Below are positions 53,868 to 63,775 of a stretch of 64,000 nt of DNA, piece by piece (positions within the stretch are counted from its first letter, which is position 1; each line of letters opens with the position of its first letter). The stretch comes from Odiellus spinosus. Taxonomy: Eukaryota; Arthropoda; Arachnida; Opiliones; Phalangiidae. Location of the stretch: NCBI GenBank assembly GCA_963920705.1, contig OY987225.1, positions 9,815,691-9,879,690 of the forward strand. The letters run 5' to 3'. Both the position numbers and the translations under genes were made by a program. A model generated the notes under the pieces. That model saw only the letters and a list, made by a program, of their open reading frames with translations, did not search any database and was not told the DNA's origin.

Positions 53868-54020
53868 TGTGTTGTTTGGTAGACTCTAATTAACTCTCGC
53901 AAGATCCAAAACGATAACCCTCTATTTATTTACAAGTAACCTTTTATATACATATAAAATAGACAAAGATAAGATAATATTCACGTTAGACTATATAGTT
54001 TTTTATCAACTAATAACACA
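53868..54020 (-). repeat. gypsy 2 LTR (3' LTR on the minus strand)
   Basis: 153 bp with TG...CA ends. Lacks 5 bp present in the partner LTR. Confidence 0.95.
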
Positions 54021-54113
54021 TCTCCCTTCAAAAGTTAATAACAATAGTTAAGTAAATCTACAACAACCAATCCGAACAAGTTAACTCAAATTAAATTCGA
54101 AACTATTCCTTTA

Positions 54114-57100
54114 CTAAGTATTTTGTCTTTTGTCATATTTTCTGCCGCTACGAGTACGAGATGGGCTTGCAGTATGTACAGGCTCAGTTCTAGTATCGAT
54201 TGTAACGGAATCCCTTGTCTCGAGCATGACTTGACTAAGCAAATGGCGCAAGTGAAACCTGTTTCTGCGAACCTGGCCTCTGCCAGTTTGCACGACATAG
54301 GATCTAGGCGTTTTAGCATTTCGAAGAACTGTTCCATAGACCTCCATATCAGATAACCAGACATGATCGCCGGCTCGCAAAGGGCTTAGTTCGCGGACTC
54401 CATGATGATTGTCATAATTTCGTTTTTGTTTCTGACGGCGTTTCTCTTCCCAGGATGCGATGGAATTATGATTTGGTGTATAGGGTTTTAAATGTTGACC
54501 CAATGTAGGGAGAGAAGTACGTATTTTCCGACCCATCAAAAGCTCTGCAGGGCTGAACCCATTTTCTAGTGGTGTGGCGCGATATACCTGAAGAGCGACA
54601 TATCCATCGTCCTCTTTCTTCAAAGTCTTCTTAATTATTTTTACTCCGGCTTCGATAAATCCATTACTTTGGGCATAGCGCGGACTGGATGTGACGTGAG
54701 TGAATCCCCAGTCTCGGGAAAATGTAGAGAAATCCGACGAGAAGATCGGTTGGAATTGAGGACCATGATCGGAACACACCAATTCAGGCGTGCCGTGACG
54801 TGCAAAAATAGATTTGCAATGGTTGATGACGGTAGCAGCGGTAAGACCAGTAAGCGGCGCAAGCTCTGGATATCGGGAATAAAAATCAGTGACCAGCAGG
54901 TACCATTTATTATGAAGTAAAAACAGATGCCATGGTCGCTGTGGAAAGTCCGAAGGCAATAATGGTTCGTGACGTATCGTACCCTCTTGAATGCACTTCG
55001 GGCAAGTGCGAACCATATTTTCGATCTGTACCGAAATGCCAGGCCACCATACTGATTGTTGGGCACGACGACGACATTTGACAATCCCCTGATGACCCTG
55101 ATGAATACGTTGTAGGAGTTCAGGTCTCAAAGCAGATGGAATGAGAATGCGTGAACCACGCAGCAGCAGACCATCTGTAACGGATATGTCATATCGATGA
55201 TCCCAATAGCCCACGCAACCCGGGGCCAGGGAATGTTTCTCAGGCCAGCCGTCGCTAACATACTTCCTTAATCTAGAAAGGACTTCATCCTGGGTCTGGG
55301 CAATCTCAATTTCCTTTAGTTTTAGATCAGTAGCCGGAAAATTGGATCGCACCGCTTGAATATGTGCGACGACATCGTCCTCGATATCAAATCTCCCAAC
55401 TTCTGAAACCGGACTACGTGATAATGTATCCGCAGCGACGAGCTCCTTCCCCGGCGTATGAAAGATGATATACGAGTATCTCATTAAGCGTAACCTCATA
55501 CGTTGAAGTCTCGGGGTGATGTCGTCTAGAGGCTTCGTTGAAAAGATAGGTACAAGAGGCTTGTGGTCAGTTTCGATTTTGAATTCAATTCCAGTAATGT
55601 AATCCTTTAAGCGATCACATGCCCATACAATCGCGAGCCCTTCTTTCTCGATTTGGGCATATCGTTTCTCAGTGTCGCTTAAGGTTCTCGAGCAATAAGC
55701 AACAGGTTTGTATGTCCCATCATCTTGTTTCTGCTTCAAAAGGGCTCCAAGCCCATAAGATGATGCATTAGCCGACACAATCGTTTCACGTCGAGGATTA
55801 TAGCAGACCAAAACAGGAGCGCGAGTCAGGGACCCCTTGATCTGTTCAAAGGCGTGCTGCTGACTTGAACCCCAGACCCAGTCGCTTGAGCCATGAAGGA
55901 GGGACGTTAAAGGATGGGCTAAGTCTGCCTTCTTCGGAATAAAACGCCCTAGGTATGATGCCATCCCCAGAAAGCGTTTCAACTCGGTGGTATTTGTTGG
56001 CGGCTTCAACTGGACAATTGCCTGAACCTTCTGCTCGTCGGGATGAATGCCGGCGCCATCAATGACATGTCCGAGAAATTTTATTCTAGTAACGCCGAAA
56101 ACGCATTTGTCAGGATTTAACGTAAGTCCATGGGAGTCCAGTCGCTGTAATACGGTTCGAAGACGTTCATCGTGGACGTCCATAGTTTCTGCCATTACCA
56201 GTATGTCATCCATGTCGAAAAATACACCGGGTAGGTCTCCAAGAACTTCCGACATCCGTTTTTGAAAAAACTCTGGTGCAGCCGAGATTCCAAATGGAAG
56301 GCGTTTAAACTTGAATCTCCCGAATGGAGTTATGAAGGTCGTTAATATCTGTGATTCTTCAGCCAACTCGAATTGCCAGAATCCCGAGTTAGCGTCGAGC
56401 TTCGAAAATATTCTTGCGTCGCCTATCTGCCCCAAGATGTGTTCAGTAACCAGTAGTGGATGTAATTCCCGTTCGACGTACTGATTTAGCGGTGTTAAAT
56501 CAACGCATATTCGGATAGAATCTTCTGGTTTGAGGACTTTACCATCTTTCTGTGGTTTATTGACGAGTACCATCCCGAAGCACCAATCTGTTGGCTCGTC
56601 TACTGGTGCGATGACATCCATCTCGACCATTTTGGCCAAAGTTATCTTCACACTGTCCATCAATGGAAGAGGTACCCGTCTCGGAGTTGAAAGTGCAAAT
56701 GGTTTAGCGTCAGCTTTTAACTTGATTGTGTACGCCGTCTTGACATGTCCCAGGCCCTCAAATAAATGCGGAAACTCTTCTTTGGGCTTGACAGTACTCC
56801 CTCCAGGTGTCGCAATTCCGAAAAGTTTCTTCACCAAGCCAAGTTTCTCGCTAACGTCGCTGGACAGCAGTGGCTGGTCTAAGCCCTTGACAACGAAAAT
56901 CTTCAACTTTGACTTGCAATTTTTATATTCAGCATTTGCCCGAAAGACTCCCGTGCATTTCAGTATCCCTTTGTCTGAACCAATCAAAGGTTCTTCTGAG
57001 GGAACAAGCGGAATATTAAATTTTTGCTGAAAGAGATCTTCTGGGATTACTGTCTCATCGGCCCCTGTGTCTATTCGGAATATAATCAAAACGTTTTTGA

Positions 57101-58079
57101 TCAAAATCGCCTGAGACCATCGCTGACGCTCCTTGACAGAACCGATACTCGAAACTCCTCCCATGAAGCAGACATCATTCTCTTTACTGGTTACAGCCTG
57201 AACCCTCTTTTTTGATAGGCAGACCCTTGAGTAATGCCCCAGCTTGTGGCACAGATTGCATTTCGCCGATCTGGCAGGACAGGTGCCGGTTTTCGGGTGT
57301 TTCCACCCGCAATTACCGCATTGCGGGCAGGTGTCGGGCAATTGTGTCTGACCCATAACCCGTTCCGTGTTCGGTTTAGACTTCTGAAAGCGATGCCCTC
57401 CATTGGGTTTCGTCATTACTCGATGAATGTTTGTTTCGCTTTTCTCGTTACGGAGTTCTGGTTGTTTCTTCTTGACTTCTTCACTCGTACGAGCCATCTC
57501 CGTCGCTTTTTCCAAAGTCAAATTATCGTCGAACTGCATCCTTTCGGATAAACTCCGATCCCGAATGCCGACAATGATGCGATCCCGGATTAGCTCTTCG
57601 CGCAGGGTCCCATATTGACAATGCTGTGACAAGGTATGGAGTGAGGTCACGAATTCGTCGACCGACTCACCTTCTCGCTGAACTCGAGAATTAAACTTCG
57701 CACGCTCGTAGACGACGAGCCGTTTGACTATAAAGTGGTCTTCAAAGGTCTGGAGTACCGTGGAAAAGTCAGTTTTGACGAGCTTGAAGGACGAGAAGAT
57801 AACATCCGCCTGTGACCCCATAAAATATACCAGAAAATCGATTTTCTCCGAATCCGTCTTGCTCCCGAGGCCACTGACATTTAAGTATAATTCGAACCGC
57901 TTTCGCCATCGTGGCCAATCTTCGGGGACAAAGGAGAAAGCCTCAGGCGGTTGAATGGCGGGCATCGACATTGCAAGTGAAGGTATCGGCTTCGCGCACG
58001 ACAGAGCGATAGGTGCTGGACTAGGTTTCGCGGTTGGAATACCGTCTTCCGTTGGGACTATCGACTTTACCATCCACAC
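54114..58079 (-). CDS. gypsy 2 gag-pol polyprotein, integrase probably defective
   Basis: A single frame of 1321 codons starts at ATG 58079. Gag region residues about 45-210 (WPRWRKRFELYL, ESVDEFVTSLHTLSQHCQYG), then a Cys-rich region ending in a CCHC knuckle (CNLCHKLGHYSRVC). Protease RIDTGADETVIP lies near residue 336. Reverse transcriptase has GVFFDMDDILVM near residue 620 (the DD pair kept), with LDANSGFWQFEL upstream. RNase H: IVSANASSYGLGALLKQ, where the usual first Asp of TDAS is Asn, and KIETDHKPLV. Integrase: HQGHQGIVKCRRRAQQSVWW...CPKC, ELVCSDHGPQF and YAQSNGFIEAGVKIIKKTL. The first integrase Asp is missing: RPWHLFLLHNKWYLLVTDFY seems to lack about four residues including it. The ORF is otherwise whole. 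Confidence 0.9.
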   Translation of the reverse strand: MWMVKSIVPTEDGIPTAKPSPAPIALSCAKPIPSLAMSMPAIQPPEAFSFVPEDWPRWRKRFELYLNVSGLGSKTDSEKIDFLVYFMGSQADVIFSSFKLVKTDFSTVLQTFEDHFIVKRLVVYERAKFNSRVQREGESVDEFVTSLHTLSQHCQYGTLREELIRDRIIVGIRDRSLSERMQFDDNLTLEKATEMARTSEEVKKKQPELRNEKSETNIHRVMTKPNGGHRFQKSKPNTERVMGQTQLPDTCPQCGNCGWKHPKTGTCPARSAKCNLCHKLGHYSRVCLSKKRVQAVTSKENDVCFMGGVSSIGSVKERQRWSQAILIKNVLIIFRIDTGADETVIPEDLFQQKFNIPLVPSEEPLIGSDKGILKCTGVFRANAEYKNCKSKLKIFVVKGLDQPLLSSDVSEKLGLVKKLFGIATPGGSTVKPKEEFPHLFEGLGHVKTAYTIKLKADAKPFALSTPRRVPLPLMDSVKITLAKMVEMDVIAPVDEPTDWCFGMVLVNKPQKDGKVLKPEDSIRICVDLTPLNQYVERELHPLLVTEHILGQIGDARIFSKLDANSGFWQFELAEESQILTTFITPFGRFKFKRLPFGISAAPEFFQKRMSEVLGDLPGVFFDMDDILVMAETMDVHDERLRTVLQRLDSHGLTLNPDKCVFGVTRIKFLGHVIDGAGIHPDEQKVQAIVQLKPPTNTTELKRFLGMASYLGRFIPKKADLAHPLTSLLHGSSDWVWGSSQQHAFEQIKGSLTRAPVLVCYNPRRETIVSANASSYGLGALLKQKQDDGTYKPVAYCSRTLSDTEKRYAQIEKEGLAIVWACDRLKDYITGIEFKIETDHKPLVPIFSTKPLDDITPRLQRMRLRLMRYSYIIFHTPGKELVAADTLSRSPVSEVGRFDIEDDVVAHIQAVRSNFPATDLKLKEIEIAQTQDEVLSRLRKYVSDGWPEKHSLAPGCVGYWDHRYDISVTDGLLLRGSRILIPSALRPELLQRIHQGHQGIVKCRRRAQQSVWWPGISVQIENMVRTCPKCIQEGTIRHEPLLPSDFPQRPWHLFLLHNKWYLLVTDFYSRYPELAPLTGLTAATVINHCKSIFARHGTPELVCSDHGPQFQPIFSSDFSTFSRDWGFTHVTSSPRYAQSNGFIEAGVKIIKKTLKKEDDGYVALQVYRATPLENGFSPAELLMGRKIRTSLPTLGQHLKPYTPNHNSIASWEEKRRQKQKRNYDNHHGVRELSPLRAGDHVWLSDMEVYGTVLRNAKTPRSYVVQTGRGQVRRNRFHLRHLLSQVMLETRDSVTIDTRTEPVHTASPSRTRSGRKYDKRQNT

Positions 58080-58149
58080 GTCGAGGAAACTCGCGGGTGA
58101 CGAATGTTCCCGGAAATTAAAGAAACGCGAAACTGCGCGTTATTCCCGA

Positions 58150-58170
58150 AAAATCCCACCTCTATCACCA
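58150..58170 (-). promoter_or_regulatory. Putative primer-binding site of gypsy 2
   Basis: Directly inside the 5' LTR the minus strand reads TGGTGATAGAGGTGGGAT. The leading TGG would pair with a tRNA CCA end; the tRNA is not identified. Confidence 0.5.
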
Positions 58171-58328
58171 TGTGTTGTTTGGTAGACTCTAATTAACTCT
58201 CGCAAGATCCAAAATGATAACCCTCTATTTATTTACAAGTAACCTTTTATATACATATAAAATAGACAAAGATAAGATAATATAATATTCACGTTAGACT
58301 ATATAGTTTTTTATCAACTAATAACACA
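58171..58328 (-). repeat. gypsy 2 LTR (5' LTR on the minus strand)
   Basis: 158 bp, partner of 53868-54020. Confidence 0.95.
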
Positions 58329-58614
58329 GGTAAGCCGATTTTACCCTTTTTTGGGAGTCCTACGTAAAGAATCGAACCTTGGAAAGGGTACAATTTCTTA
58401 TAGGAGAACCGGCTTTACATTGTTAAATTGTTTTTGATCCAAGTTTGATGGTAGAGACGATAGACACGAAAATTGGAGACGAAGACTTTTGCAGAAGAGA
58501 AGGCTAGGATGGCGTAGTTAAGAGTTTAGTTTCAGGAGAAGTCGGTGCAATATTCGTGCAAGGGGGGACTGCGTCCCCCGCACGAATAAAAAGGGGCTTT
58601 GGGTAGGGGAAAGG

Positions 58615-59280
58615 CTGTTTTTAGGTTAGATTTAGGTTTTTGATGGTTTGGGAAGGGTTTAGATTTTGATGGGTTAGGTTGGGATGGGTTTAGATTTTGA
58701 TGGGTTAGGTTGGGTTGGGATGGGTTTATATCTTGATGAGTTAGGTTTTGCTGGGATCGCCTTAGATTTTGATGGGTTAGGTTGGGTTGGGATGTGTTTA
58801 GATTTTGATGGGTTAGGTTGGGTTGGGATGAGTTTAGATTTTGATGGGTTGGGATGGGTTTAGATTTCGATGGGTTAGGTTGGGTTGAGATGGGTTAAGA
58901 TTTTGATGGGTTAGGTTGGGTTGGTATTGGTTTAGATTTTGATGGGCTAGGTTGGGTTGGGATGGGTCTAGATTTTGATGGTTTAGGTTGCGTTGGGATG
59001 AGTTTAGATTTTGATGGGTTGGGTTGGGTTAGGTTGAGTTAGGCTATGTTGGGTTAGGTTGAGTTAGGCTTGAGTGGGTTAGCTTTAGTTAGGCTGGGTT
59101 GAGTTAGGATAGGTTGGGTTAAATGGTTTAACTATATCATTTTTAGCTTCAGTTACATTTTCTTTGCTTGAGTAGGTGAAGTTAAAACTGCAAATAATGC
59201 AATGGGTTTAGATTTTGATGGGTTGGGAAGGCTTTACATTTTGATGGGTTAGGTTGAGTTAGGATATGTCGGGTTAAATA
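58615..59280. repeat. Degenerate TTAGG-rich minisatellite
   Basis: Units of about 37 bp combine GGGTTAGGTTGGG with GGGTTTAGATTTTGATG, about 12 irregular copies, then looser GGTTAGGTTGAG runs to about 59130 and again near 59235-59270. TTAGG is the ancestral insect telomere unit. This copy is interstitial and mutated. Confidence 0.8.
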
Positions 59281-60408
59281 GATTATCTAATCCTAGAGTG
59301 AAATGTAGACCAAGTGTGGAAAAGAATCACGGGATTGGATCTCTTAATGACTGCTAGTTTCAGTGTCACACTTGAATTTAATGTTAATCCCAATTTAGTA
59401 TAGTAGAACCAGGCTTTTAATGCCTTCTCTCGTGTATTTCCGGTAACATTTTAGCTAGTATGGAGCACGTAAAAAGGCATTTGTTTCACAACGTGGTATA
59501 TTTTTACTCAGGTCCGCCCGGTCCATTAATAAATTGTGAAAATTTAATTATGGGGCCAAAAGAGAGACATCCTTTCTTCACTCACAGCATTATACCAAAA
59601 AACGTGTTTTAGAAGTGGTCTTTTATATCTTAAATTCACTCTACAGCTTTCTAGGGTACCTGTAGACTTAGTGCACCAGAAAGCGAAATTATACGTCACA
59701 GACCTTAGTTTAGCGTTGTATGCGGAAAGCTAATACGTTAATTGTTTATTGAATATATTTACTTACGGTTGTGTAGGCCATATCCAGGTCATAAGTTGAT
59801 TCCCAATGGCGTTACTTGGTCTACAAATACTCTAGAGTTTTCTAAACGCCGATATGTTTTTACTATTGGACCTTGACCTTGCTTATCTACATTTTAATTA
59901 ATTGAACTTAAAATCACGTCATTCTTTTGAAATCTTTGGCGAAGCTTGTTGCCTAGAAATTTGGTTCGTTCAAATTTCAAATTAAGTTTGATTCGTTTGA
60001 ATATAATTTATTGGTAAGAAAGTAATTTAGAATTTGAATTATTTGTTTGAAGTATTTTTATTTGGTTATTTTTGCTATATTTTCATTGACTTGAATTCTA
60101 ATTTTATTTTTATTACTGTGTTGTGACTGAAATATTTGTTTGAAAATCAAAAGGTTTTTCTGATTCTTTTTTCTCTGTAGTTAATTTTCTTTCCTTAGAA
60201 GTGTTATTTTACGATTTACTGATTGATTTTCTGATATGTTTTGGTTAACAACTTCACGAGTTTTATTTTTACTTCGAAGATCGAAGTATTTCCTATTTTT
60301 TATTTTTTGGGTATGTTAAGAGTTACTTAATCGTGAGATTATTGCAATGAATTTATTCAAAATTAATTTGGATTATTTATTACTGAGTTGGTGTATTATT
60401 TACTTTGA
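59281..60408. other. AT-rich stretch, no gene seen
   Basis: Contains the first copy of a direct repeat of about 120 bp (59812-59930: TTACTTGGTCTACAAATACT, then ACCTTGACCTTGCTTAT) whose second copy is at 60684-60780. Nothing else supportable. Confidence 0.4.
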
Positions 60409-60579
60409 AAATTTAAATCTTTTAAAAAATTGGAAGGAGACGAATGTATAAGTAAAGAGGAATTGAAAAAGCGTAAAGCTAGGGAGAAAATGAGAGAGAG
60501 CAGAGCTTTTCTAGAGTATCGTAGGAGGGCAAATGAAAGAAGGAAAGTTTTAGCGGTCCAAAGGAAAGCCAGTATGTAA
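60409..60579 (+). other. Short very basic open frame, possible exon
   Basis: 56 codons between a TGA (60406-60408) and a TAA (60577-60579), rich in Lys/Arg/Glu: KEELKKRKAREKMRESRAFL and YRRRANERRKVLAVQRK. It looks like a charged helix or coiled coil. It has no proper start codon at its head and no clear splice sites. Family not recognised. The composition differs from the AT-rich flanks, where Lys/Asn/Ile/Phe codons would dominate. Confidence 0.3.
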
Positions 60580-61594
60580 TCGAATGTGGCTATTACTTCT
60601 GTTACTAATAAACCAGCTAGTTTAGGTTGTTGGTATACTGAAGCCATGCACAGGTTCAATGTGATATAACATTTTACCTATTCGTATTACTTGGTCTACA
60701 AATACTTTAGAACCTTCAAAATTCTTCTATTGTTTTAAAAGAAGAACCTTGACCTTGCTTATTTTACACGATACCCATTTATATTAAAATTAATTCAAGT
60801 CCTGGACTCTGGCTCTCAAAATTTGTACCCTCGTTGGAATTTTGAATTCTGATTCTTTTGCATTCAACTTTATCTTGGTATGAAGTATATTTTTGATTTA
60901 TATTATTGGTTTAATATATTTATGTTTAATTGAAATATTATTTCTTTTTACTTCCAATCTTCGTCTTCCACCAATGAAATAAATTTTAATATTTTTAGTA
61001 AGGTTAGGTTACATCACGTGGGTGTCGGAGAGGTAAAATTTTGGCTTCCCAACTTGTTATAATTTTCAACCATGGGTCGTTTATTGAAGCTAGAAATTTA
61101 GAGGAATCCAATGTTGGGAAGTATCGACTAGAACTATCTTGGCAGTTAAGAGTAGAGATAGCAGTTTTATAACTGAGAGTTATATTACCTATTCTATTAC
61201 AACTATTTTGTATTTAAGTCTCATGAGATAAAAATTCCCTAGCTTTTATTTACCCAATTGAATTAGTATATTATCCGAGGATGTTATCAACACTAATTAA
61301 AAAAAACGAAATCATTTGGAATCGTTGAGCTCGACTCGAAGAACGAAAGAATTTGGATCACTTAGTTGAGGCCACATAATTTAAAAGGTTTCAAATCTAA
61401 GATTGTAAGTAATTTTAATTGTATTTGGTCCATATATTGAAGATTCAATTTTAAGGGAAGGTGAAGATATTTTTGAAGTGTACACATAACCTGGTTCGAT
61501 TCGGGCCTGGTCAAATTCATCTCTCATCAAGCTAACGAATTTAATCACAAAAAATTTAAAAATTAGCGAGACTGTTTTTACATCGACTAATTAA
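60580..61594. other. AT-rich stretch, no gene seen
   Basis: Holds the second copy of the direct repeat (60684-60780). No coding motif or RNA gene was recognised. Confidence 0.4.
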
Positions 61595-62000
61595 AGGAGT
61601 GTATGTAAAAGAGCAATCCTCAAAATAGGGGTTGTCAATTCAGCGATGACCAAAACCGCAGTTTGGCATAAGAACATCTCCCAATACGACAGAGTATCAA
61701 TTAAGCAGTTTTTACTTCAGCTGTTCCCAATTCTATGTGTATGAAAAAGAGCAATCCTCAAAATAGCTGTTATCAATTTAGCGGTGACCCAAAACCGCAA
61801 TTTCGCATAAACGCAATTCCCGATTGGGCTTTTCCTAATACGGCGGATTATCAGTTAAGCAGTTTTTTACTTCAGTCGTTTCCCAGTTGGGAATGCATGT
61901 AAAAGATCACATCCCAAAATAGCGGTCGCAAAAACCGCAGTTCCCAATTAGGCTCTTCTTTATACGACGGAGTCAGTTCAGCGGTTCCTAAATCGACCGT
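61595..62000. repeat. Three imperfect tandem units of about 140-155 bp
   Basis: ATGTAAAAGAGCAATCCTCA near 61603 recurs near 61740 (ATGAAAAAGAGCAATCC) and 61895 (ATGTAAAAGATCACATCC). Each unit goes on with AAAACCGCA, an ATACGRCGGA-type block, AAGCAGTTTTTACTTCAG and TTCCCA. Confidence 0.75.
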
Positions 62001-62129
62001 TCCTCTAATTAAATTATCGCATATATTGTGTTACGAATGTCACTTGGCTGCAACAGCGCCTAAACGATAGAGATTGACCCTTGTCAAAAGTAAGAGGTAA
62101 ATATAACAGCAAATTTTACGGTTAGCACC

Positions 62130-62205
62130 AGACTCATGGCGTACACTAGATAGCGTTCGACTTCGGATCAGAAGCTTGCAGGTTCAAATGTACACAAAGG
62201 TAAAT
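62130..62205 (+). tRNA. tRNA-Arg(TCG)-like relic or SINE head
   Basis: ATGGCGTACACTAGATAGCG (A-box region), GACTTCGGATCAGAAG (anticodon arm with TCG in the loop) and TTGCAGGTTCAAATG (T arm, B box) align in order with tRNA-Arg(TCG). The anticodon stem has a mismatch. The B box ends AAAT instead of GANTCC, and the outer ends do not form an acceptor stem. It is therefore a pseudogene or the start of a tRNA-derived SINE, not a working tRNA. Confidence 0.55.
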
Positions 62206-62666
62206 CTAAATTAAGTCAAATTTAAATATATGTTTAATATGTTACTCATATTCATACGCTATTGAAATCGGTAAAAATCAGTTAGACTTTACGAAAAATT
62301 AAAAAATTGTGGACATGCTTTTATTATTTTTGTAATTAGTCTCTTTTATTCCCTTCCGCGATTGATTTTTAATAGTGAACTTATTTCATTAGTCAGTTCC
62401 TATAAAATATATACCTTAAAGTAAATGTTATAACTAAGATTTGTAGGAAAATAATGCATGCGCCATACATCTATAGAGTAATTTTAAATTTAGCGAGAGT
62501 GGGCGTGAGTTAGATCTCATCGGCACAATGTTATGTATTGGATGATTATAAAGGAAGTAAACGTTGGGTCTCCACAACAAAAATCTAAAAACATTATAGG
62601 AAAACAGGAAATTTTCCATAGATACCGTCATCTTCTATATTTTATAGTGAACCCTATAGTATATTA

Positions 62667-63170
62667 TTATACAAAAAAGAGGTTGCTTCGCACCCTTAAA
62701 AAACTCTTTATCTAACTCGAATCAAACCCGTGAAGGGACACAAATTATTTGTTAGAGAAAGAGCAATTTCATATCTTTAAAATTATAGTTAGTAGATTTA
62801 GTCTACTACTTCAAAGATTTTATTACTATTATATATTTTCCAAAAAACGGATAAAGACGACCTAGGACTAATGATAAATATATATACATTAAAGGAACTC
62901 CATCTTTAGCTAATTTTATTAGTGAAACTGATAGAATTTAAAATTAACATCAATGGGAGAGGAAGGTTAACTAGGTCGTCTTTATCCGTTTTTTGGAAAA
63001 TATATAATAGTAATAAAATCTTTGAAGTAGTAGACTAAATTTACTAACTATAATTTTAAAGATATGAAATTGCTCTTTCTCTAACAAATAATTTGTGTCC
63101 CTTCACGGGTTTGATTCGAGTTAGATAAAGAGTTTTTTAAGGGTGCGAAGCAACCTCTTTTTTGTATAAT
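62667..63170. mobile_element. 504-bp near-perfect palindrome (MITE-like)
   Basis: Arms 62667-62864 and 62971-63170 are about 200 bp each. They differ by a single base that I can see (TAGATTTAGTCTAC against TAGACTAAATTTAC). The loop is about 106 bp. Outer ends are ATTATACAAAAAAGAGG and CCTCTTTTTTGTATAAT. No ORF and no obvious target duplication. Confidence 0.9.
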
Positions 63171-63289
63171 TTCTGTCCTTTTTTCACCAAAAATATACAC
63201 CTTTGCTTTATAGGTTTATTGAACCTTAATTCTTACTATTGCTGAATAAAAATTAAAGCGTTTAATTGAGGCTTCAATCTATTCGTAAT

Positions 63290-63775
63290 TGAGACCCTGG
63301 TACAAATCTCGAAAGGCAGAGATTAACTAACCTAACCTTACCTAAGTTGTAAAACAGGGATGGGCTAGTTCAATTGATTAACTAACCTAAACTAATCTTA
63401 CCTAAAATACTACAAGAGGAACGGGTTAGCCCGAGTTATAGGGATTACCTAGTTGGAGGGATGGGCTATTTCCAGGGTTTAATTAACCTAATTTAACCTT
63501 AAAGATTACTTGATGGAATGGGTAACCCGAGGGATTAACTAGTTGGAACGATGGGTTAATTCGAGGAATTAACTAACCTAACCTAACCTAAAATATTACA
63601 AATAGCCCGCGCTAGGGATTAACTAGTTGGATGGATTGGCTAATTAGAGGGATTAACTAACCTAACCTCTTCTTAAAGATTACCAAATGGACGGGGGAGG
63701 TCGAGGGAATAACTAACCTAGCCTTACCTAAAATATTACCAGAGGGACGGGCTAGACCGAGCTAGAGATTAAATT
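63290..63775. repeat. CCTAA-rich minisatellite
   Basis: Repeats of GGGATTAACTAACCTAACCT type alternate with AAAATATTAC and GACGGGCTAG-type blocks, about six irregular units. CCTAA is the complement of TTAGG, so the orientation is opposite to 58615-59280. Confidence 0.75.

Larger units (their letters stand above)
53868..58328 (-). mobile_element. Complete Ty3/gypsy retrotransposon 2, near-identical LTRs, GGTAA target duplication
   Basis: 4461 bp. LTRs at 53868-54020 (153 bp) and 58171-58328 (158 bp) start TGTGTTGTTTGG and end ACTAATAACACA. They differ by one transition (AACGATAA/AATGATAA) and a 5-bp indel in a TAATA run. GGTAA flanks both sides (53863-53867 and 58329-58333). A single gag-pol ORF lies on the minus strand. 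A compact element, recently inserted. Confidence 0.95.

Noticed and set aside
54123..58185. Plus-strand and other-frame ORFs within gypsy 2
   Set aside because: Shadows of the 1321-codon polyprotein.
60396..60659. Minus-strand 87-codon frame
   Set aside because: Antisense to the basic plus-strand frame and without motif.
62434..62715. Short frames at the left arm of the palindrome
   Set aside because: They run into inverted-repeat DNA and show no motif.
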